From contig NZ_SDQC01000001.1 in NCBI RefSeq assembly GCF_004153445.1, forward strand, positions 248,001 to 312,000: 64,000 nucleotides of DNA, given 5' to 3'. The notes below the pieces were generated by a model that was not told the origin of the DNA, made no database searches, and saw only the letters and a program-made list of their open reading frames with translations. A program made the position numbers and the translations under genes. Positions 8,447-17,149 of the stretch are shown piece after piece. This stretch comes from Allopusillimonas soli (GTDB lineage: Bacteria; Pseudomonadota; Gammaproteobacteria; Burkholderiales; Burkholderiaceae_B). Positions within the stretch are counted from its first letter, which is position 1. Every line of letters begins with the position of its first letter.

Positions 8447-9465
8447 CAGGAAATCTCCTCTTTGTTGTTGATGGCCAGTGCGAGTTTGCCGACGACCTGC
8501 CTGCCATGCAGCGCCTGCAGCGCATCCGCAAGGCCGTCCATGGGAAATACTTGCTGAATCCTTGGCTGGATGCGGCCATCGCGTGCCCAGCGCATCATGG
8601 TCGCCATGGCTCGCTGCAAGGCGGGCGCATGCGTCACTCGCTCGTCGGCAGGCGTCCAGCCTATGTAGCGTCCGTAGAAGAATCCATGCAGAGTCAGGTT
8701 CTTGACCAGGAGCAGATTGGGTTTCACATCGGGCAGGTCTCCGCTGGCAAAGCCCACGCTCAATAACCGCCCTCCGTGCGCCGCAGCACGCACGGCGGTG
8801 CCGAACAACGCGCCGCCGACGGGATCCACGACGAGGTCCGCACCTCGCCCCTGCGTCAGATCCTTGACCGCATTGGCCAATCCCGGGCCGGGTTCAAATG
8901 CGGCCAGGGCGCCATGCGCAAGCGCTGTATCACGCTTGGCCTCTGTGCTTGCGCAGGCAATGACATCCGCGCCCATCTGGGCCGCCAGTTCCACCGCCGC
9001 AAGTCCCACACCCGAACCCGCACCCAATACCAGCACAGCTTCACCGGGCTGAAGCCCACAGCGCCAAAGCAGGCCCGTATAGGCGGTGCCATACGAAATA
9101 GGCAGCGGCAAAGCATGCAGCAGCGGCAGGCCATCGGGAACAGGGTAAACAGTGTGCTCAGCCACCAGGATGCGCTCGGCAAAACAGCCCCAGCGCGCAA
9201 TCGCGACCACGGGGTCGCCAGGATTGAAACGTGTGACGCGCTCGCCTACGGCCGCGACGCGGCCCACCGCCTCGGTGCCGGGCGTGAAAGGCAGAGGCGG
9301 GCGTGTCTGATAACGGCCCTCGACCATAAGCCCCACCGCATGACTGACACTGGCATAGACCACTTCGATCAAGACATCGTGCGGGCCAGGCTGGCCGGGC
9401 TCCGCACACGCCCGCAGCGCCACCTGCCGCGCTGGGCCAAACCGGTCACATTGCAATGCGCGCAT
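8446..9465 (-). CDS. Zinc-independent MDR-superfamily NADPH:quinone/enoyl reductase-like oxidoreductase
   Basis: A 339-residue medium-chain dehydrogenase/reductase. The N-terminal GroES-like domain carries PGTEAVGRVAAVGERVTRF, and the Rossmann domain has GAGSGVGLAAVELAAQMGADVIA with the AxxGxGxxA-type dinucleotide loop. The GADLVVDPVGG segment is typical of quinone oxidoreductases and acrylyl-CoA-reductase-like enzymes. Catalytic zinc ligands of alcohol dehydrogenases are not apparent. Start ATG 9465 has a perfect AGGAGG nine bases upstream, lying within the end of the CaiB gene; the frame can be extended to 9504 but that overlaps CaiB. In the operon with a CoA transferase it may reduce an enoyl-CoA or a quinone-like intermediate. 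Exact reaction not determinable. Confidence 0.88.
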   Translation of the reverse strand: MRALQCDRFGPARQVALRACAEPGQPGPHDVLIEVVYASVSHAVGLMVEGRYQTRPPLPFTPGTEAVGRVAAVGERVTRFNPGDPVVAIARWGCFAERILVAEHTVYPVPDGLPLLHALPLPISYGTAYTGLLWRCGLQPGEAVLVLGAGSGVGLAAVELAAQMGADVIACASTEAKRDTALAHGALAAFEPGPGLANAVKDLTQGRGADLVVDPVGGALFGTAVRAAAHGGRLLSVGFASGDLPDVKPNLLLVKNLTLHGFFYGRYIGWTPADERVTHAPALQRAMATMMRWARDGRIQPRIQQVFPMDGLADALQALHGRQVVGKLALAINNKEEIS

Positions 9466-9469
9466 GATG

Positions 9470-10657
9470 CTATGCCTCCTGGTGGCTGAAAGCCTGGCGC
9501 ACAACGCCCGCGTCCATCAGCCTGTCAATTTCGTTCGCGGCCAACCCAGCCTCCTGCAGAATCTCGCGGCTGTGCGCGCCCAGCGCGGGCGCACCCTGCA
9601 AAGGGCGCATGCCGGCACCCTGGAACGCCGCAATCGGCACACCGCCCCACTCCGGCTGGATCACGGTCTGCAACAGGCCCAAGTGCTTTGCCTGGGGATG
9701 GTCGGCCAGCTGCGTGTAGTCGCGCACCGGCGCATGCAGGACGTCGTGCGCCTTGAATCGCGCTTGCCAGGTTTCGGTATCCGCCGTGCGCAACAGCCGC
9801 GCGATTTCACCGTGAAGGTATTCCTTATGCTGCATGCGCACGGCATTGCCCGCGAAGCGCGCATCTTCCAGCCATTCATTGCGGCCCAGTGCCTTGCACA
9901 GGCGGGCAAACTGGTCGTTGTTGAGCGCCAGCACCGAAATGCGCCCATCAGCTGTGTCGAACACCGCATTGGGCGCGCTGACGGCGCCCGCCTCCCGCCC
10001 GCCCTGGCGGTGAAACGCCAGGATATCCTGTCGCTGGAGCACAGCGCAGGCTTCCAACAGGCTCAGGCGAACGTGCGCGCCAGCGTTGGTGATGGCGCGC
10101 CGGTAAAGCGCGGCCGAGGTCTGTTGCGCGGCATACAGAGCCGTGGCGATGTCCGCCATGAGCATACCCATGCGCCGCGGCCTTCCCTCTTCATCCTGAT
10201 TAGCGAACATCAGGCCCGAATCCGCCTGCATGACGGAATCGGAGCCAGGCGCCTGCGCATAGGGGCCATCCTCCCCGTAACCGCTGATGGATACATAGAT
10301 GAGATCTGGGCGCAACGCCGACAGCGCCTCGTAGCCAATGCCAAGGCGATCTGCCACGCCCGGGCGAAAATTCTGCACAATCACATCGGCCGACCCGGCC
10401 AGCCTGCGCAGCACCGCACGCCCCTGCTCGGTGCGCGCGTCCAGGCAGAGACTGCGTTTGCCTGCGTTGTAACTGATGGATAGTGCGCTCTGCCCGCCTT
10501 CCATGACGCCGACATGGCGTCCCCAATCTCCGCCAGGCGGCTCAACCTTGATGACCTCCGCGCCCTGCTGCCACAGCATCTGGGTGCAATAAGGACCCGC
10601 GATGCCCTGGCTGACATCAAGTATGCGAAGACCGCTGAAAGGCAGGAAGGATTGCAT
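9470..10657 (-). CDS. CaiB/BaiF family III CoA-transferase (first)
   Basis: A 395-residue family III CoA-transferase/racemase. The opening LRILDVSQGIAGPYCTQML and GAEVIKVEPPGGDWGR are the CoA-binding signature, and VIVQNFRPGVADRLGIGY is the conserved middle motif. D169 in LMADIATALYA aligns with the aspartate that forms the enzyme-acyl/CoA intermediate in formyl-CoA transferase. These enzymes move CoA between acyl groups or epimerise 2-methylacyl-CoA in the cytoplasm. It heads the minus-strand CaiB-MDR-Bug operon and is divergent from a LysR gene 95 nt away, so LysR control of this operon is the simplest reading. Substrate unknown. Confidence 0.9.
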   Translation of the reverse strand: MQSFLPFSGLRILDVSQGIAGPYCTQMLWQQGAEVIKVEPPGGDWGRHVGVMEGGQSALSISYNAGKRSLCLDARTEQGRAVLRRLAGSADVIVQNFRPGVADRLGIGYEALSALRPDLIYVSISGYGEDGPYAQAPGSDSVMQADSGLMFANQDEEGRPRRMGMLMADIATALYAAQQTSAALYRRAITNAGAHVRLSLLEACAVLQRQDILAFHRQGGREAGAVSAPNAVFDTADGRISVLALNNDQFARLCKALGRNEWLEDARFAGNAVRMQHKEYLHGEIARLLRTADTETWQARFKAHDVLHAPVRDYTQLADHPQAKHLGLLQTVIQPEWGGVPIAAFQGAGMRPLQGAPALGAHSREILQEAGLAANEIDRLMDAGVVRQAFSHQEA

Positions 10658-10752
10658 GACGAAAACAGCTATTGAGTTGATGCGGAACCCATCCTAGCAC
10701 TGGCATTCTATGTGTACAATTCCTAAAAAAATGGCTCTGGTGTTGAATATTA

Positions 10753-11700
10753 ATGGACAATCAACTCGATCTGAATCTGGTCAGATTATTTGTCGCCGTC
10801 GTGCAGTGCCGCAACCTCAGTGCAGCCGCGCGCCGCACCAGCATGACCCGCTCCAATGCGTCGCGTCAGCTCAAGGCATTGGAACGCGCGGTCGGTGCGC
10901 AGTTGCTGCGCCGCACGACCCGGCATACGGAAGTGACGGAAGCCGGCCAGATTCTCTATGCTCACAGCCTGCGCATACTGGAGGAAGCCGAAACGGCATG
11001 CGCGTCCATAGACAGTCTTGGACAAACCATCCGGGGCGATGTCCGCATTCGCATTCCCACGGGGCTGGGGCATCTGTATCTTGAGCCTGTACTCATGACC
11101 TTTGCGCGCCAGCATCCCGATGTCAGCCTCAGGGTGCTCATCAACGACTACATCGGCGATCTAGTCAGCGCGGAGGTAGACCTCGCACTCAAGATTACCG
11201 ATACGCCGCCCGAAGATCATGTGGCGCGCAAGCTGTGCAGGGTGGAATGGTGTCTGGTCGCGACACCGGGTTATCTGGAGCAGGCGGGCGCCATCGCATC
11301 GCTTGAGGATCTGACGCGCCGCACCCTGATTACACCGGTGTCCCTGGGAAGGCGGTTCGATCTTCCCTTCGATATCGACGACACCCGCATACTGCTGCGC
11401 GTTGCGCCGCGGCTGCAATCCGGAGACTACCCGTATCTGCTCAAGACAGCCCTCGCCGGGTTGGGCGTGGCGCTGCTGCCGCGCTACGCGGTGTGGCGCC
11501 AACTGGGTGATGGGACGTTGCGCGAGGTGCTGCCCGACTACGAGCCCATCGGCGTGGGCAACGGGCTTTTTCTGCTTACCGCGCCAAACCGTTACCCTAC
11601 TTTGGCCACGAGAGCGCTCATGGAGTACATCAGTCAGCAGATCCGGGACCATGAAATACACTGGCGGCGGCCCAGGCCGGCCGACAACGATTCCGCCTGA
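10753..11700 (+). CDS. LysR-family transcriptional regulator
   Basis: A 315-residue LysR-type regulator. The winged helix-turn-helix fills residues about 5-65 (LDLNLVRLFVAVVQCRNLSAAA then NASRQLKALERAVGAQLLRR), followed by a periplasmic-binding-like co-inducer domain with GDVRIRIPTGLGHLYLEPVL. It is transcribed away from the CaiB-MDR-Bug operon across a 95-nt intergenic region. That is the classical arrangement for autoregulation plus activation of the divergent operon in response to a pathway acid. The start ATG follows a rather AT-rich stretch (TTGAATATTA) without a strong Shine-Dalgarno sequence. The inducer is unknown. It converges with the acyl-CoA dehydrogenase operon, ending 4 nt before it. 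Confidence 0.93.
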   Translation: MDNQLDLNLVRLFVAVVQCRNLSAAARRTSMTRSNASRQLKALERAVGAQLLRRTTRHTEVTEAGQILYAHSLRILEEAETACASIDSLGQTIRGDVRIRIPTGLGHLYLEPVLMTFARQHPDVSLRVLINDYIGDLVSAEVDLALKITDTPPEDHVARKLCRVEWCLVATPGYLEQAGAIASLEDLTRRTLITPVSLGRRFDLPFDIDDTRILLRVAPRLQSGDYPYLLKTALAGLGVALLPRYAVWRQLGDGTLREVLPDYEPIGVGNGLFLLTAPNRYPTLATRALMEYISQQIRDHEIHWRRPRPADNDSA

Positions 11701-11704
11701 ACTG

Positions 11705-12823
11705 TCAACCCACCGTCTCCGCCTCCATCCGCGAGAGATGAAAATCCGTATCGCCCAGCAAGTAGCCTGCAAAGGTCAGCCGCTTGAAGTAGTCGCCCAC
11801 CTCCAGCTCGCGCGTCATGCCCATGCCGCCATGCAGTTGAACCGCGCTCTGGCCCACATAGCGGCCGGCATCGGCCACGGCGACCTTTGCGGCGGACAGC
11901 AGCCGTCGGCGCTCGGCGAGATCTGTTTCGCTCAGCGCTCGGGCCGCCACATAGGCCATGGAAATGGCCACTTCCTGTTTGATCAGCATGTCGGCCAGCC
12001 GGTGCTGCAGCACCTGGAATTCCGCGAGCGGGCGTCCGAACTGGCGCCGCGTCTTCAGGTATTCAATGGTGATTTCCACCAGCCGCTCGATCGCGCCGGC
12101 CGCATGTGCGCATATGGCCGCCACGCCATAGTCCATGGCAGCAGCCAATGCCCTGCGCGCATTCGCGCCGCTGGCGACCAGGGCCTGGGCCGGCAATTGA
12201 ACCGCATCCAGCGTGACACTGGCGCATCGGTAGCCGTCCATGGTCGGATAATCGCGCACAGCCAGGCCCGCTGCGTCGGACGGCACGAGAAAAAGCGCGG
12301 GCTCGGCGCCAAGCACCGCGCTCACGATGATGCGGTCGGCCTGGCCTGCGCCCCATGCCAGTTTCTTGGCGCCCGATACGACGAAGCCGCTGCCGGAGAC
12401 TTCGGCCGAGGTATCCGCCGGCTCGGTGGCGTTGCGCTGATCGTCCTCGAGCCACGCCATTGCACAGATCATGCTGCCTTCTGCCATGGCCGGCAGGCAG
12501 TTATCCCGGATCTGATGGTTGCTGCTGTCCGATAGCAAGACCGTCGCCATAACCGAGCTGGGTATCACCGGCTCGCCGACCAGGCCCCGGCCCAGCTCAA
12601 ACTGCGTCGCCAGTAGCGTTGCCGGCGATTCACCGAAGCCGCCCTGTTCCTGCGGCACGAGCAGGCCGGCCACGCCCAGATCCACCAGCATCCCCCATGC
12701 TCCCCGATCGAGCTCAGCGCGCTCCGACCGGGCGCGTCGCGCCTCCAGCGTCCAGGCATCCGACACCAGCTTGCGCAGGCTGTCGGCCAACATGCGCTGT
12801 TCTTCGTTATATGTGAAATCCAT
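11705..12823 (-). CDS. Acyl-CoA dehydrogenase, small/partner subunit type
   Basis: A 372-residue flavoprotein of the acyl-CoA dehydrogenase family, cytoplasmic. The N-terminal helical domain starts MDFTYNEEQRMLADSLRKLV; the middle beta domain has SGAKKLAWGAGQADRIIVSA; the C-terminal helices include the motif QFGRPLAEFQVLQHRLADM and AVQLHGGMGMTRELEVGDYFKRL. The usual C-terminal YEG(T/S)-E-I-Q-R catalytic-site stretch is absent. That resembles partner subunits of heteromeric dehydrogenases such as pimeloyl-CoA or steroid side-chain enzymes. It lies 38 nt after a second dehydrogenase gene, supporting an alpha/beta complex. Which subunit holds the active base cannot be fixed here. Confidence 0.88.
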   Translation of the reverse strand: MDFTYNEEQRMLADSLRKLVSDAWTLEARRARSERAELDRGAWGMLVDLGVAGLLVPQEQGGFGESPATLLATQFELGRGLVGEPVIPSSVMATVLLSDSSNHQIRDNCLPAMAEGSMICAMAWLEDDQRNATEPADTSAEVSGSGFVVSGAKKLAWGAGQADRIIVSAVLGAEPALFLVPSDAAGLAVRDYPTMDGYRCASVTLDAVQLPAQALVASGANARRALAAAMDYGVAAICAHAAGAIERLVEITIEYLKTRRQFGRPLAEFQVLQHRLADMLIKQEVAISMAYVAARALSETDLAERRRLLSAAKVAVADAGRYVGQSAVQLHGGMGMTRELEVGDYFKRLTFAGYLLGDTDFHLSRMEAETVG

Positions 12824-12861
12824 GATTCGTTTTCCGTGGAATGCGGCTTGCCCTGCAGCCG

Positions 12862-14052
12862 CTATACGCCGATGATCATCTTGGCGATGATGCCTTTTTG
12901 TACTTCGGTCGTGCCGCCGTAGATCGACGTCTTGCGCATGTCGAAATACCCTGCGCTGGCGGCGGCCGCGAAATCAGGGCCCGGGCCGAAGAAATCGGCG
13001 TCCGATTCCATCCATTGCGGATCGTAGGGCCAGCCGTCCACGCCCATGACCTCCAGCTGCAGCATGGCCAAGTCCTGTTGGATTTCAGATCCCCGTATCT
13101 TCAATATCGACGCCTGCGGTCCCGGCCCCTGGGCGCTGCTGGTGGCTACCCGAAGCAGTAGCATCTCCAGCGCCAGCAGATCGACTTCGATGCGCGCGAT
13201 TTTCTCCTTCAGGCGCGGATTGGCGATTGCGGGCCGGCCGTCGGCGCTGGTGCGGGCGGCCAGATCCTTCAGGATGGCCAGTTCGCGATAGCACAGGCCG
13301 ATTCCGGCGATGCCGGTACGTTCGTGCCCGAGCAGATACTTTGCGTATGTCCAGCCATTGTTTTCTTCGCCCACCAGGTTCTCGAAAGGCACCTTGACAT
13401 CATCCAGCCAGACTTCGTTGACATCGACGCCGCCATCCAGCGTCCGTATGGGGCGCACGGTAACGCCAGGCTGGCGCAGGTCGATAAGCAGCATGGAAAT
13501 GCCGCGCTGCGGCTTGGACTCGGAATCGGTGCGCGCCAGACAGAACATCCAGTCGGCATACTGCGCCAGCGTGGTCCAGGTCTTCTGGCCGTTTACGACA
13601 TAGCCGTCCTCGGTGCGTGTAGCGCGGGTTTTGAGAGATGCCAGGTCAGAACCCGAGCCGGGCTCGGAGTAACCCTGGCACCACCAGTCTTCCACCGTTA
13701 GCATGCGCGGCAGGAAACGCTGCTTGAGCGACTCGCTGCCGTACTTCATGAGCACCGGGCCTATCATTCCCAAGCCGAAGGGCAGCAGGCGCGGCGCGCC
13801 ACCTTTGAAGCACTCGATTTCAAAGATGAGGCGCTTCAAGGGACCCCATCCGGTGCCGCCATACTCCACCGGCCAGGACGGCGCGCCCCAGCCCTTTGCG
13901 GCGAGAATCCGATGCCACCGTATGTAGTCCGTATTGATCAGCCGCTGATGCCGCATCACTTTATCGCGGATGTCTTCCGGCAACTGCGCCGCCACGAAAT
14001 CGCTGACTTCGTCGCGAAAGGCCAGTTCGTCGTCACTCCAGGTGAGGTCCAT
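12862..14052 (-). CDS. Acyl-CoA dehydrogenase, large subunit type
   Basis: A 396-residue acyl-CoA dehydrogenase. Motifs include WPVEYGGTGWGPLKRLIFEIE near the N-terminus, CQGYSEPGSGSDLASLKTRA (the flavin/substrate loop), VNGQKTWTTLAQYADWMF and the C-terminal SIYGGTTEVQKGIIAKMIIGV. In the last motif the usual YEGT reads YGGT, so the glutamate that serves as base in medium-chain enzymes is glycine; this is seen in the pimeloyl-CoA dehydrogenase-like large subunits. Start: ATG 14052 has AAGGAG ten bases upstream; the frame opens at 14121 but lacks a ribosome site. It heads the two-gene dehydrogenase operon, divergent from the second acyl-CoA ligase, with a 241-nt promoter region between. Confidence 0.9.
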   Translation of the reverse strand: MDLTWSDDELAFRDEVSDFVAAQLPEDIRDKVMRHQRLINTDYIRWHRILAAKGWGAPSWPVEYGGTGWGPLKRLIFEIECFKGGAPRLLPFGLGMIGPVLMKYGSESLKQRFLPRMLTVEDWWCQGYSEPGSGSDLASLKTRATRTEDGYVVNGQKTWTTLAQYADWMFCLARTDSESKPQRGISMLLIDLRQPGVTVRPIRTLDGGVDVNEVWLDDVKVPFENLVGEENNGWTYAKYLLGHERTGIAGIGLCYRELAILKDLAARTSADGRPAIANPRLKEKIARIEVDLLALEMLLLRVATSSAQGPGPQASILKIRGSEIQQDLAMLQLEVMGVDGWPYDPQWMESDADFFGPGPDFAAAASAGYFDMRKTSIYGGTTEVQKGIIAKMIIGV

Positions 14053-14171
14053 GTTTAGTTCTCCTTTGAGCGCAATGTAGCAATTCGCTTCATCGCGGAC
14101 AATATCGGATTCCGAAAGCAAACCTTCCGATATGGCAAAGAAGGCTGCGCCGCGTCATGCATCGCCACGGA

Positions 14172-14184
14172 ACTAGGGCAAACA
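14172..14184. repeat. Second copy of the 13-mer ACTAGGGCAAACA
   Basis: This 13-mer is identical to 7342-7354. It lies 120 bp upstream of the acyl-CoA dehydrogenase start, while the other copy lies 136 bp upstream of the importer receptor start, both in the same orientation relative to their minus-strand genes. The tandem partner half-site seen at 7352 is not repeated here. It may be a shared operator or promoter element. Confidence 0.4.
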
Positions 14185-14201
14185 TGGATGTAGTGAATGC
14201 G

Positions 14202-14233
14202 AAAGCCCCGCTTAATCAAAACCAAATTGCCAA
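14202..14233 (+). promoter_or_regulatory. Conserved 32-bp element, copy A
   Basis: AAAGCCCCGC, a 12-bp variable core, then AAATTGCCAA. A second copy at 22303-22334 matches in 28 of 32 positions with both 10-mers perfect. This copy lies 60 nt before the ligase start at 14294 and 149 nt from the divergent dehydrogenase operon. The terminal TTGCCA could serve as a -35 hexamer. A shared operator or promoter for the CoA-catabolism operons is inferred. Confidence 0.55.
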
Positions 14234-14293
14234 GATGCGGCGTTAGCCGCCAGACTAGCGTCGCTACCGTTCCAGTGCCATAAACAAGAATCG

Positions 14294-15826
14294 ATGCAAA
14301 ACGAATCGCTGCCCCAGTTCATACATGAAGTACCCGCCCGCCAGGCCGCCGAGCGGCCCGAGGCCATCTGCCTGTATCCTGAAAACACGGCACCCATGTG
14401 CTATGGCGATCTGTGGCAGGCGACCGGACAGGCTCGCGACTGGCTTGCGGGCGCTGGCGTGCAGCGGGGACAGCGTGTCATGATCGTGGGCGAAAACTGC
14501 CCCGAAATGATCGTACTGCTGTTTGCGTGCAGCCTGCTTGGCGCCTGGCCGGTAAGCGTCAACGCCCGCCTGAGCCTGCGCGAGATTGAAACGATTGCAC
14601 ACCACTGCGAGCCTGCATTGATGTTCTTCACGTCAGGCATATCGGCCAGCGCGGCCAGGCACGCTCAAGCACTGGCGGCGAAAGATTGCCCCGCGTTCTT
14701 TACCGGCGCCAATCATTATTTCGTGCCGGAGCGGCCAGGCAAGCCAGAATCAGGGGACATTGCGCGGCGCGTCGCCACCCTGGTCTACACATCGGGCACG
14801 ACTGGCGCGCCCAAGGGCGTGATGGTCAGCCACCGTGGCCTGCTGCATTTCGCTGGTGTTTCATCGGCGTCGCGGCGCATGACCGGACAGGACATTGCCT
14901 ACGCCGCCCTGCCGCTCTCGCATATCTTCGGCCTGGCAACCGTGCTGATGGCCACATTCCATGCCGGCGCAAGCCTGGTGCTGCGTGCGCGCTTCGAGGT
15001 GGACGACGTGCTGCGGTCATTGACCAGACCCGGCCTGTCCATCCTGCAAGGCGTGCCGACCATGTTTGTCCGCCTTCTTTCGGCTACCGCCGATCAGAAA
15101 AAAATTACCGCGCCCTCACTTCGCTATGTCTATACGGGGGGCGCCGCCATGGATCTGGCGCTCAAGGGGCGTGTGGAAAAGCGTTTCGGCCTGCCGCTGC
15201 ATCACGGCTACGGCATCACCGAATACGCGGGTTCCATGTTTATTACAGACATTGATCATCCTCGCAACGACGCGGGCGTGGGCAAGGCCGTAGCCGGCGT
15301 TGAAATCGACATCCGGCATGATGGCGGGACGGTTGAACAAGGCGAGAAAGGCGGCATTCATATCAAAGGCCCCGGAATCATGCTGGGTTATTACCGCAAC
15401 CCCGAACAAACAGCTAAGGCCCTGCTGCCAGGCGGCTGGCTCGACACCGGCGATATCGGATACCTGGACCGCGACGGCGTGCTGTTTCTGACCGGCCGCT
15501 CCAAAGACATCATCATCCGCTCTGGCTTCAATGTCTACCCCCAGGAAGTCGAGGCGGTAATCAATGCGTACGAGGGCATTCGAATCTCGGCAGTCGTGGG
15601 CCAGGCTGCCGAAGATGGCAACGAGGAGGTCATTGCATTCTATGAGCCGGAAACAGGCGTGCAGGTCGACGAGGCCGCGCTGATGCAGCATGTGTCCAGC
15701 GCCGTAGCGCCTTACAAAAGGCCCGCGCGGTTCATCAGGATCGACTGTATCCCTACCACCATGAGTGGAAAGATACAGAAAGAGCCGCTGCGCGAACAGC
15801 TCAGGCGAGAGTCGGCTAGTTGCTGA
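14294..15826 (+). CDS. AMP-forming fatty/aryl acyl-CoA synthetase (second ligase)
   Basis: A 510-residue ANL-superfamily ligase. The P-loop is YTSGTTGAPKGVM (about 163-175), the adenine motif is HGYGITEYAG, and GWLDTGDIGYLDRDGVLFLTGRSKDIIIRSG marks the domain hinge. The C-terminal lysine motif MSGKIQKEPLREQL is present, so the enzyme should be active. It makes an acyl-adenylate and then the CoA thioester in the cytoplasm. A Bug receptor gene follows 43 nt downstream, so import and activation of one acid may be joined. The start ATG lacks a strong ribosome site (AAGAATCG only). Upstream lies the 32-bp conserved element also found before the DUF35-thiolase operon. Substrate unknown. Confidence 0.9.
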   Translation: MQNESLPQFIHEVPARQAAERPEAICLYPENTAPMCYGDLWQATGQARDWLAGAGVQRGQRVMIVGENCPEMIVLLFACSLLGAWPVSVNARLSLREIETIAHHCEPALMFFTSGISASAARHAQALAAKDCPAFFTGANHYFVPERPGKPESGDIARRVATLVYTSGTTGAPKGVMVSHRGLLHFAGVSSASRRMTGQDIAYAALPLSHIFGLATVLMATFHAGASLVLRARFEVDDVLRSLTRPGLSILQGVPTMFVRLLSATADQKKITAPSLRYVYTGGAAMDLALKGRVEKRFGLPLHHGYGITEYAGSMFITDIDHPRNDAGVGKAVAGVEIDIRHDGGTVEQGEKGGIHIKGPGIMLGYYRNPEQTAKALLPGGWLDTGDIGYLDRDGVLFLTGRSKDIIIRSGFNVYPQEVEAVINAYEGIRISAVVGQAAEDGNEEVIAFYEPETGVQVDEAALMQHVSSAVAPYKRPARFIRIDCIPTTMSGKIQKEPLREQLRRESASC

Positions 15827-15869
15827 CGCCCGAACAAATCGCTTTCCCACGACAATCCAAGGAGACCGT

Positions 15870-16838
15870 ATGAAACTCACGACAGCACTATGCGTGGCGG
15901 CAGGCATGCTTGCCATCGGCGCCGCCCAGGCAGGCGAATGGCCCAGCCAACCCATCAAGCTTCTGGTCGGGTATTCGCCGGGCGGTCCGGTCGACACCAG
16001 CGCCCGCACCTTCGCCAAATACCTGTCTGATGAGCTCGGCCAGCCTGTTGTGGTGGAAAACCGTACGGGCGCAAGCGGCATGATAGCCGCGCAAGCGACA
16101 TCGCGCGCTACCGCCGACGGCTACACCATCAATTTCGTGGCCAGCCCGACGCTGACCATCACACCCCTGATCCAGAAGAACGCCAAGCTGGATCTGGACA
16201 ACGAGTTTTCCTACATCGGCACCATGGTGGACTACACCAATGTGCTGGTCATCAACAAAGACCTGCCGATCAAAAACGTGAATGAACTGGTCGCGTACGC
16301 GAAGGCGCACCCCGATGCCGTATCGTTCGGCTCAGCAGGCATCGGTGCCTCGAACCACCTTTCGGCCGAACTGCTGAAGCAAAAGACCGATGCACCCATG
16401 CTGCATGTTCCCTACCGCGGCAACTCGCCCGCCATGATGGACGTCATCGGCGGAAAGATCACGTTTATGTTCGACATCTCCAGTACGGCGAAAACGTATG
16501 TCGACAGCGGCAAGGTGCGCGCGCTGGCTGTGACATCGAAGGAACGGAACGAGAGCCTGCCCGATGTACCAACCATGATGGAAGCGGGTGTGAAGGACTA
16601 CGCGGTCACCGGATGGTATGGCATGATCGGACCCAAGGGGCTGCCGGAGGCTATCCGTGCACGACTGGAATCGGCCATGAAGACGATCGCCCAGAACCCC
16701 GACTTCGTCAAGAACATGAAGATGGGCGGCTACACCATAGACGTGTACGATGGCGCAGCCCTGCACAAGCGTGCCAAGAACGAATACGCGATGTGGAAGG
16801 ATGTGATACAGAAGGCTGGCATCACCAAGGATTCCTGA
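15870..16838 (+). CDS. Bug/TctC-family periplasmic solute-binding protein (second)
   Basis: A 322-residue receptor with a clean Sec signal peptide (MKLTTALCVAAGMLAIGAAQAG, cleavage after AQA). The mature protein begins EWPSQPIKLLVGYSPGGPVDTSAR, the Bug carboxylate loop, followed by VVVENRTGASGMIAAQATSRATADGYT and VPYRGNSPAMMDVIGGKITFMFD. The ATG at 15870 has AAGGAG nine bases before it; a longer frame from 15765 runs inside the ligase and is rejected. It is probably cotranscribed with the upstream acyl-CoA ligase. No TctA/TctB partners are visible, as is usual for this expanded family in Alcaligenaceae, where orphan receptors may sense ligands or share distant transporters. Confidence 0.92.
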   Translation: MKLTTALCVAAGMLAIGAAQAGEWPSQPIKLLVGYSPGGPVDTSARTFAKYLSDELGQPVVVENRTGASGMIAAQATSRATADGYTINFVASPTLTITPLIQKNAKLDLDNEFSYIGTMVDYTNVLVINKDLPIKNVNELVAYAKAHPDAVSFGSAGIGASNHLSAELLKQKTDAPMLHVPYRGNSPAMMDVIGGKITFMFDISSTAKTYVDSGKVRALAVTSKERNESLPDVPTMMEAGVKDYAVTGWYGMIGPKGLPEAIRARLESAMKTIAQNPDFVKNMKMGGYTIDVYDGAALHKRAKNEYAMWKDVIQKAGITKDS

Positions 16839-16870
16839 TTTCCTTCATTCCGGACAACGGCTGCCTGCGG

Positions 16871-17053
16871 CGAACTGACCTCAAGCGAGTTCGTCCAAAA
16901 GTGGTCAGTAAAATCCAAAGAGGCAACCCCTCTCCAGTTTTAAACCGTTCAATTTCCGGGGCGGGTCATGAAAAACACCCTGGAGAGGTGACAAAAAACT
17001 GGACACGAAGTTAAGCTAACTGAAAAGAGGTCCAGCTATTGGGGTGCAGTTCA
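16871..17053. mobile_element. Possible IS3-family terminal remnant or MITE-like relic
   Basis: In a 311-nt gene-free stretch the right boundary reads outward TGAACTGCACCCCAATAGC (reverse complement of 17035-17053), which resembles IS150-group IS3-family ends. The left boundary, CGAACTGACCTCAAGC from 16871, is an imperfect counterpart. Inside is a 9-bp inverted repeat, CCTCTCCAG at 16929-16937 and CTGGAGAGG at 16980-16988. Local base composition is lower in GC than the flanking genes. No transposase frame remains. The remainder of the gap (16839-16870 and 17054-17149) shows nothing I can name. Confidence 0.35.
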
Positions 17054-17149
17054 GAGGGCGGCTGTTTTTTGTCTGCTGCAAGCGGGAAACGCAAAATTTT
17101 CCCGCCATGCCGCGTCGCCGCCCGGACATCGCCCAGGCGGCAGGCGCCA

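Noticed and set aside
10658-10752. LysR box between LysR and CaiB genes
   Set aside because: T-N11-A sequences are too common to pick one; the divergent arrangement is noted under the gene instead.
16730-17014. Small frames in the gene-free stretch after the second Bug receptor
   Set aside because: No ribosome sites or recognisable residues; overlap with the possible IS relic. Not reported as genes.
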